A stretch of 64,000 bases of DNA, taken from positions 22,289,637-22,353,636 of the forward strand of contig NC_086352.1 of NCBI RefSeq assembly GCF_036324505.1, written 5' to 3'. Below, piece after piece: positions 57,395-64,000 of this stretch. Position 1 is the first letter of the stretch. Each line of letters opens with the position of its first letter. A model generated the notes under the pieces. That model saw only the letters and a program-made list of their open reading frames with translations, was not told where the DNA came from and did no database searches. The stretch is from Eleginops maclovinus (Eukaryota > Chordata > Actinopteri > Perciformes > Eleginopidae). Both the position numbers and the translations under genes were made by a program.

Positions 57395-57790
57395 AACAAA
57401 CACAAGTTTAATGAAAGGCTTAAAAAAAAAATAAAGGTTTTTAGGTCCTTCTTGAAGGCGTCAGTGGCCTGTGAAGCCATCAGGTGGTCTGGGAGGGAAT
57501 TCCACAGGTGGGGAGCAGCTGCACAAAAGGCCCAATCTTCCATTGTGCGGAGTTTGGTCCTGGAGGGGCGAAGCAGATGGTTGGTTGCGTGTGGTGGTTT
57601 GTGGGCCCAGTAGTTCCTTCAGGTATGAAGGAGCATTCCCGTAGATGCACTGACGAGTGAGTAGTGCGATCTTGTACTCGATCCTGAATGAGACCGGAAG
57701 CCAGTGGAGGGAATGAACAATGGGTGTGATTGAAGTAACAATACCAAGATGAGCAAAATGCTCCTCTGCAAGTCATCCATTCAAACATGC
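57393..57790 (-). mobile_element. LINE 3' fragment (L2/CR1-like)
   Basis: Read on the minus strand, this encodes the usual end of a LINE ORF2 in two frames: VHSLHWLP-type sequence, IEYKIALLTRQCIYGNAPSY, then APHLWNSLPDHL and FKKDLKTFIF. Only about 400 bp remain, with a frameshift, and the element ends in an ATT-type repeat, as L2-like elements do. 5'-truncated and inactive. Confidence 0.75.
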
Positions 57791-59348
57791 ATTCAAAATC
57801 GTAAGTATATAGCTTTCAGAAATATGATCGGAATAATGTAAAATAGTTAAAGTATCAACGTTTACAACATGACTCAAATCATTTAGAATAGTATAACTGA
57901 TTCATTGTGTGTACAGCATATCTACATTTAAATGTTGTCATCAAAAGCACTGTGAGATGTTCAACAGGTAAGTATGCAATAAACAGCATAGCTACTTAAT
58001 ATTTTCAGTTCTTTGCCTGTATTTTTATTTTCCCGTAACACGTTTATTGTATTCATCAAACACCAAGGCCACTCCCCTTTAAGTGAAATCCTACTTGAAA
58101 ATAAACTTTATTTTGATTCTAAAGTTATCAACTGAAAAAACACGATTGTGTTTTAGTGTGAAGAAGTCACAGGAAATGTAAAGTAGCCTGCACAGTTTTA
58201 AGCGCACAATAGGTCATCTGAAAGATATCCACTAGGTGGCAGAAAAATATCACATAAACTGACATAAATGTCCAACAAAACAAAACGTTTCCATTCACCT
58301 GAAACCTATGCTTCTGCAGTTTACAGAGCATGGGCAACCAAAAGCCATATAAAAGGAAAAGAAAAAATAAGGCAAATAATTTGATGCTCTTTGATCTTAG
58401 TTGACAGCAACAAAATGTTGCCCTATTTTTCAGTTAAAGCCACTCAAAATATTTTCCATCTTCCTGTATTGCCCACATCGTACAGGCCTTTTTCACATAA
58501 CACAGTTCGACATTTCACAAAACGAAATACACAGCAATAAATACTATACATTTTGATGAATTAAATGGTTAAGATCACATCTCTAAAACATTTATTTTTA
58601 TCACAATGACAAGTCAATAGGCCTGCTTTGAAAATATATAGTTCCCTCAATCACATGTGTTCAAACAAAGGGGAGCCCTTCACATGTTTGTACAATTGAG
58701 CGAGATGAAACATTTCAGTCATGTGGTTTACCAGGGGCGGACACCACGCCACTTGCAAGATTGTATAGGAAAATAAGTGACGTTAGGAAGAGGAAGTGGA
58801 AAAATCACGAGTGGGTAACAACATGAGTGATTAAATAAAAGTGAAGTTGACACTTAAAGGTTAAGTGTTAATTGTGAATCCTCAGAATCTGTAACATTTT
58901 TATCATGTTAAATATTATTTATAGGTTATAAATAGTTGGTAAGCTTTAACACATCTTGCAGTATGACTTGATTTAAATATACATGTCACATAGGCCTACT
59001 TTTATCAATGATATGATATATTCACTTCGACCAAATACATTAAAGGTACACTGTGTAAGATATGGACAGAATTTTTGTTCAAAACATTAAAACATATATT
59101 TACATTACAGAATGTGAAGCGGTTACAGTGATGAGGTTATGTCAAAGACCTCTATGTATTGAATAGCTTGATACTAAAATTAACATGCAAACCTACAATT
59201 GTAACTGGGTTCAGACCCTGAGTAACTTCCTACACTTTTTAAGATATTCAACTGATTGTATATTTAGATCACAAGGACCCAGTAGTAAAGGTAAAAAGCT
59301 GCCCCCTATCTCTTTAAAAAGAATGGAGAGGTAAAAACAATTGCACTT
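57791..59348. other. Intergenic DNA downstream of il1r2
   Basis: Probably contains the il1r2 3' UTR (minus). At about 59040-59330 'aaaggtacactgtgtaagat' and neighbouring sequence resemble fragments of a common fish MITE, but no second terminus was found. Otherwise nothing recognised. Confidence 0.4.
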
Positions 59349-62300
59349 TTAATAGATATCCATAGTATTGTCCATACTGATCATTTTGAACCTCACATAG
59401 ACAACTACTGTCAGAACCATCACCACAAAGCCAACAATGACAAGAGCCAGGGGAACATAAGCAGGGGAAGCTGTGGGGAGATAACAGAGGAAACATATAT
59501 TTATTAAACAGTCATTTAAAGTTATTACAAAAGTCGTAGACTGAAAGGGGACAGTCACTTGAATGTGAATGAAAGCTAATTCAAACATTTCTGATTTTAT
59601 ATTTTGACTCAATAAGTACATATGAACATGCACTATATCTATCCGTCCTTCTTACATACGTTTTTGGGACAAGACGATGGTGACAAAGCTTGAATGTCCA
59701 GTAACAGTTTGCAGTTTACAGGTGTAATTTTGTAATAGATCCTCTTCTGACACTTCTCGGAAAATTAAAGATGCCGTCATCTTTATCTTGTTGGCATTTG
59801 TTTCCCTGGAAAGGAAAGGGAAAGTACAGCTGTTATCTCATATCTGGCTACCTACTGTATATATTTTTAACTTGCCGGTATATTTGTGTGAAACATTTAC
59901 TTTGTGTAATTGTAGTAAACGAGAAAGCTGCTGTTGGTTTCTATAAATGAATCACTGCTCAACCAGAACACCTCATCAAAGTCCGAATACATGACAGCTT
60001 TACAATCAATCACCACTGTAGAGCCTAGAGAAAAACAGAGTTTACATAATATTTATAGTTTTTTCTTTTAGAAAGAGAGTTAATGCGTGTGTTCATCCCT
60101 GTGTGTGTATCAGCACTTAAAGATTTAAGCTCACCCAAATATACAGGAAATACATCACTGTTGTGTGGTGATATGATCACTGGATATTTTTCGGGTGTTT
60201 CTGTGTGAAGAAAAGGTTGAAACATTTATCATCTGTTTTCTTCAACATACAAAAGTAAAGATATAGTGGGTACGTTTTTTTCTTACCCTTTGGTTGGATA
60301 TCAAGCAACACTGTAAAGGTCATGTTATATATTTGTCCATAATACAGATAAGATCTGGTACAGGTGTAGACACCATGGTCCTTCTCTTCAACACTTGAGA
60401 AGTAACAGGCTTTTGGCGATGACTCGCCTTCCTACAAAGACAATTGAGTTTTATTTTTAAGCATAAAATTAATATAAACAGCCTTAAATATAAAAGACAC
60501 ACATTAAAATTACACTTGTATAACTCCCTCATGGGTGTAAGCCTTCGCAAATTACTCAAGATAAGTTGCATTTTACATTCATGTCCGTCCAAAAAGTTAT
60601 CCCTTTTTTTCTTATAATTATCAGTTCATTCTTAAGTCCATGTATCCATTGCCTTCCTGAGATATGGTGTAATAATGTAAGAACAAATAATGTACAATGC
60701 AAAACGCAGCTTATAATTTCCCAATCAAATCCGGTTCCCACTTGAGAATATCTCGAGACGACTTACCTTGTACCATATAATGCCATTGCTGGTAATCTTG
60801 GGGGTGATTGCAGATGGTGTGTTTACATCAGGACAATACAATGTGCAGGCCTCTTGTGAGTAACATGTCGTAGGGTAATAGCTCCTCTGTTCGTGCTTTC
60901 TGGACTGTGTTGTACAAACTCTCAGTGTGAACCAAAGCTTGCTGCTGCTATTGCTGTCATGCCAAAAAGGTTAATGAGAAGATTTCACATTCAGGTTCTT
61001 AAAATAAGGAAGAGTTTTTTAAAACAGACATTTTATGGTTTGTTTACATGTCTGAACTATTTATATCACCTTCATATTCTTGCTTAATGTCAGATTCAGA
61101 TAAAAATATTGACTTTACCCCAGAGAGCATGAGTAACTCCCCTGATGGTTTACAGTGGCGTTGAGAATCACCAGGCTCCTCCCGTGAACAAGCAGTTCCC
61201 TGTGCTTCTGCTCAGCTGACGACATGTTATGGGTCAGATCTATCTCCTGGCTGGTGTGACTGGTCCAGATAAGCTCAGCATCATTATCCTCTCCATTCAG
61301 GGGGCAACACAGCACCACCATCTCACCAGCCTCAACATATATATCTGTGGGGCTCTGGGGATACACACCTGCAAATGAGTATCAAGGATTTTTTGTTATT
61401 TGTACTTTGTTAACCTATTACATGAATGTGTTTATGGGCCTAGCAAAAGAAATAAGCAACCAATAGATTGAAAAGTATCATGTTATGCTCAAAGGATTGT
61501 GGAAATTAGTTTCTAATCAAAAATCAGTCAATGGACATTTAACTGCTGTCAACCAACCAGAGCATAGCTTCAATTCTGAATCAAAAGGATGTTAGTAAAG
61601 TATGTAATTAGCTGCCAAGATTTAGATGATACAGTATTTCAAGCCACATTGACTGAATAGTCTGCAAATACTTATAATATAAACTATAATACTAGCTGAT
61701 GATGACAGAATCTGACCAGTCATGTGAGTTTCTAAAAGGGACGTGTTTTAGCTTTTTGCAATACACAAACTGTCTGTGTGTGTGTGTTTTTTGCAACCCA
61801 GGACATCAATTACCACGTGAATGTTTGACAATATAGGATGGTTGATCATCAGATTTAAATTCCTGCATGTTTTTCATTTTAGTCCTATGACTATGATCAT
61901 TACCTTGGATAATCTTTGGAAAGTTAAGATCAGTTACTTAAATAGTTTTAATGTGGGTTATTTAGAGCCTTGTTTCCATCACATGTTTCCATTGCATAGG
62001 TCACTTTTTTTTAAATAAAAACCCATTTACAGAGAGCTTTTACTATCACACCATTTACTTCGGTAAACAGTGTGCCTAAATTAAATATTTAGATTAGATT
62101 AAATCTAAATTAAATTAATATGTTTACTACATCAAGTAAAAAAGAATTGTCAACCTGTGTGAATGTAATGAATTACTTTCTAGATTGTTAATCATATCTG
62201 ATGATATGAGTGGCAAAGCCATGTTAAATAGCCCACACAGTGATGTTATGTTACAGCTTGTGTGACTGCGTGCAATGTGTTGCTATTGTGAGCATGCGCA

Positions 62301-63095
62301 AATAAACGGTCTGTGAGTTTTAAGACCAAAGAGACAATAGCAGTCTGTTATTATTCTCCCGTGAATATTAGCCACTAGAAGGTGCAAGCTAAATACTTCG
62401 GTGGCTGCTATAACATTAGATTGCTGCGGAAATGTCTAATGCTACATAGATTATGGATTTTCAAGACGTTCCAAGACCCTGGTGAAAGCAGCATTTGGGA
62501 ACATATTCATTTTAAATAAAAACTTGAAGAGTTAACAATTATAATCCCGTTAGTGTTTTAATGTAAAATCGAAATCTAAAAAGTAACTAGTGACTGCATA
62601 CGTCAATTCAATTAAGTTAATTTAACAGGCCATTACCTGAAATGTTATAGATTGAGCTTTAAGTTAAAATATAATAACAATAACAATTCACAAAGGGTTA
62701 ACAACATAAAAGTTCCAAGATCATGCAGATCCTTTAGCACCGGAGGCGGGCTTTACTGCACCCTATTCACAAACAGGATGACGGTGAGAGGAGATATCTG
62801 CTGCTGAAAGGCGGAGAGGAAAGTTATGAGAACATGAATGTAAAGAAGAACGTGTAGGCCCGAATATAATTAAATGTAATAAGCTGCTGTGAAGCAAAGA
62901 AACGTAATGTGTGTGAATGTGAGATGGTTTAACTTGCCGCCGGATCTGTGGATCTCTACTTTGAAAGTAAAATAATAACACCATATGATGATTCGACTAA
63001 CATTTTTACACATTATTCAACAAACTGCCCCTACCTGTGATTGTCATACTTGTCAAAGACGAAAGGAGTAGAATGAGAAGAATTTTTGCAGTCAT
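59349..63095 (-). CDS. il1r2: Interleukin-1 receptor type 2-like decoy receptor, complete
   Basis: Eight coding exons: 63035-63095, 61119-61368, 60767-60953, 60287-60431, 60135-60200, 59901-60024, 59660-59805, 59349-59470. They sum to 1101 nt, 366 aa. Order: signal peptide (MTAKILLILLLSSLTSMTITG), three Ig domains to about residue 326 (cysteines in VLCCPL/YSCSLG, CTLYCP/YTCTRS and VIDCKA/YTCKLQ), one transmembrane helix at about 329-353 (LALVIVGFVVMVLTVVVYV), and a 12-residue tail KMISMDNTMDIY followed by a stop. No TIR domain follows before the next gene. A membrane-anchored receptor without a signalling domain is the architecture of the IL-1 decoy receptor, so it should soak up IL-1. Exons 4-6 and their introns are nearly identical in DNA to those of the neighbouring il1r1. 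The Ig2 tryptophan (IIWYK) is kept here, unlike in il1r1. Alternative: a lineage-specific truncated il1r1 duplicate rather than the true il1r2 orthologue. Confidence 0.87.
61375..63034. other. il1r2: il1r2 intron 1
   Basis: About 1.67 kb of AT-rich intron with no transposon termini. The short frames have no domain. Confidence 0.7.
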
Positions 63096-63162
63096 GATGA
63101 TAAAATCCCACATCAAGGAGCCACATAACCTCTGTTTGCTTCAAAGCAACACTGCTGACGAA

Positions 63163-63180
63163 GGAAAACTGAAACAGAAA
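63163..63180. promoter_or_regulatory. Candidate IRF/ISRE-like site upstream of il1r2
   Basis: GGAAAACTGAAACAGAAA, three GAAA cores in tandem, about 70-85 bp upstream of the il1r2 start codon. Resembles interferon-regulatory-factor binding repeats. Motif match only. Confidence 0.35.
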
Positions 63181-63522
63181 GAGAAGCTCAACCTTTTCAG
63201 TGAAATTAAACAATTCACCTAACAGCCAATGGCTTGGCCTGAGTTTTCGATGAGGATTTGTTTTTTTTCCTGAGGAATTTTGCACTACTTTAGCCACTTG
63301 CAGACGTCATTAAAAGTCAGACTCCCCCCATGTGTAGCTATTCTCCGTATACGTAAATTATCTAGTAGTCTGGAAGTTGGCCTTAACATTTGCTTTTGAA
63401 CTGCTATTGTAGTGATATTGAGTAACAGTTGGTTTTATTTTATTTTTTTATTATCTTTTGTGTAAAGCGGTCTTTTACGGATGAGTATTAGGGCCACATG
63501 AAGAGAAAATATTTTTTACATT

Positions 63523-63632
63523 TCTGAGAAAAAAAGTCGAAATTTTCGAGAAAAAAGTCGAAATTTTCGAGAAAAAAAGTCAGAATTTCTGAGAAAAACA
63601 GTCGAAATTTTCGAGAAAAAAAGTCAGGAACG
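63523..63632. repeat. Minisatellite of AAAAAGTCGAAATTTTCGAG-type units
   Basis: About five units of 20-24 bp, each of the form 'gagaaaaaaagtcgaaattttc', with variants AGTCAGAATTTCTGAG. The core TCGAAATTTTCGA is itself palindromic. Repeats of this style recur in fish genomes as I remember them. Confidence 0.85.
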
Positions 63633-64000
63633 GCGGAAGTGGGCTACGAGTCCCTCACAACAGAGCCTTCCGTAGAAGTGGCCTATGAGTCACTCCAGTT
63701 ACAGGATGGCATGAGGAGGGCGTCGGGATCGATCGGCATGCCATTGTAGCAGGTATATACATATACAGGAATGCATTCCACCAATAATCCCTCACGTTTT
63801 ATTTTATTGTTCCAATATTATTTATTGTCACTTTTATTTTGGTATGTTTACTACAAAAGACCGTTTTGGGAGCTAATGCTTTTATTTTGAAGTCTTCACT
63901 TTCGGCAGTGGACGTCATCTACCTGCGTTGCACCCTCTCTCACTCAGTTTTGATGGCAGACTGAGGTGAGGAGAGTTTGTCATGTGCTCTTTGTAGATTT
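63633..64000. other. Window end, nothing recognised
   Basis: Non-coding DNA. No gene or repeat terminus identified before the window ends. Confidence 0.4.

Overview
The window is vertebrate chromosomal DNA, almost certainly from a ray-finned (teleost) fish. It is AT-rich, its genes are split into many short exons with GT/AG junctions, it has long CA/TG microsatellites, and it carries a typical fish transposon set (Tc1, hAT, Harbinger, CACTA/EnSpm-like, BEL/Pao, LINE). I assembled the exon structures by eye from splice signals, reading frame and family similarity. Every coding total closes on a whole number of codons.

Layout. 1-17.9 kb: no convincing gene; microsatellites, a small MITE-like element, and several GC-balanced blocks rich in TAATTA-like motifs that look like conserved non-coding elements. 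18.0-21.5 kb (minus): complete stk16 kinase gene, 7 coding exons, 305 aa. 22.5-24.7 kb (plus): complete pcnp gene, 5 exons, 171 aa, head-to-head with stk16. 26.2-63.1 kb (minus): three tandem interleukin-1 receptor family genes, in transcription order an il1r2-like decoy receptor (63.1-59.3 kb, 366 aa, no TIR domain), an il1r1-like signalling receptor (46.7-33.8 kb, 539 aa, TIR domain), and an il18rap-like receptor (31.9-26.2 kb, 561 aa, TIR domain). The order resembles that of the mammalian IL1R cluster.

Mobile DNA. il1r1 intron 1 holds an antisense BEL/Pao retrotransposon with 491/492-bp LTRs and a 5-bp target duplication, and this is itself interrupted by a hAT element. The intron between il1r1 exons 6 and 7 holds a nearly intact Tc1 element. 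Between il1r1 and il1r2 lies a nested stack at 47.2-57.1 kb. A foldback repeat is split by a hAT element (47677-56630). That hAT contains a Harbinger transposon with both genes apparently intact (47965-51651) and a CACTA-type element (52187-54642). The CACTA-type element carries a 43-bp minisatellite, a zinc-finger remnant and a palindromic MITE.

How the genes relate. il1r1-like can signal through its TIR domain. il1r2-like keeps the three Ig domains and membrane anchor but ends 12 residues inside the membrane, so it should bind ligand without signalling. il18rap-like is the probable signalling accessory chain of the IL-18 receptor. il1r1 and il1r2 are nearly identical at the DNA level across exons 4-6 including introns, but diverged in exons 1, 3 and 8, which suggests gene conversion or a partial recent duplication. 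stk16 and pcnp are unrelated housekeeping genes.
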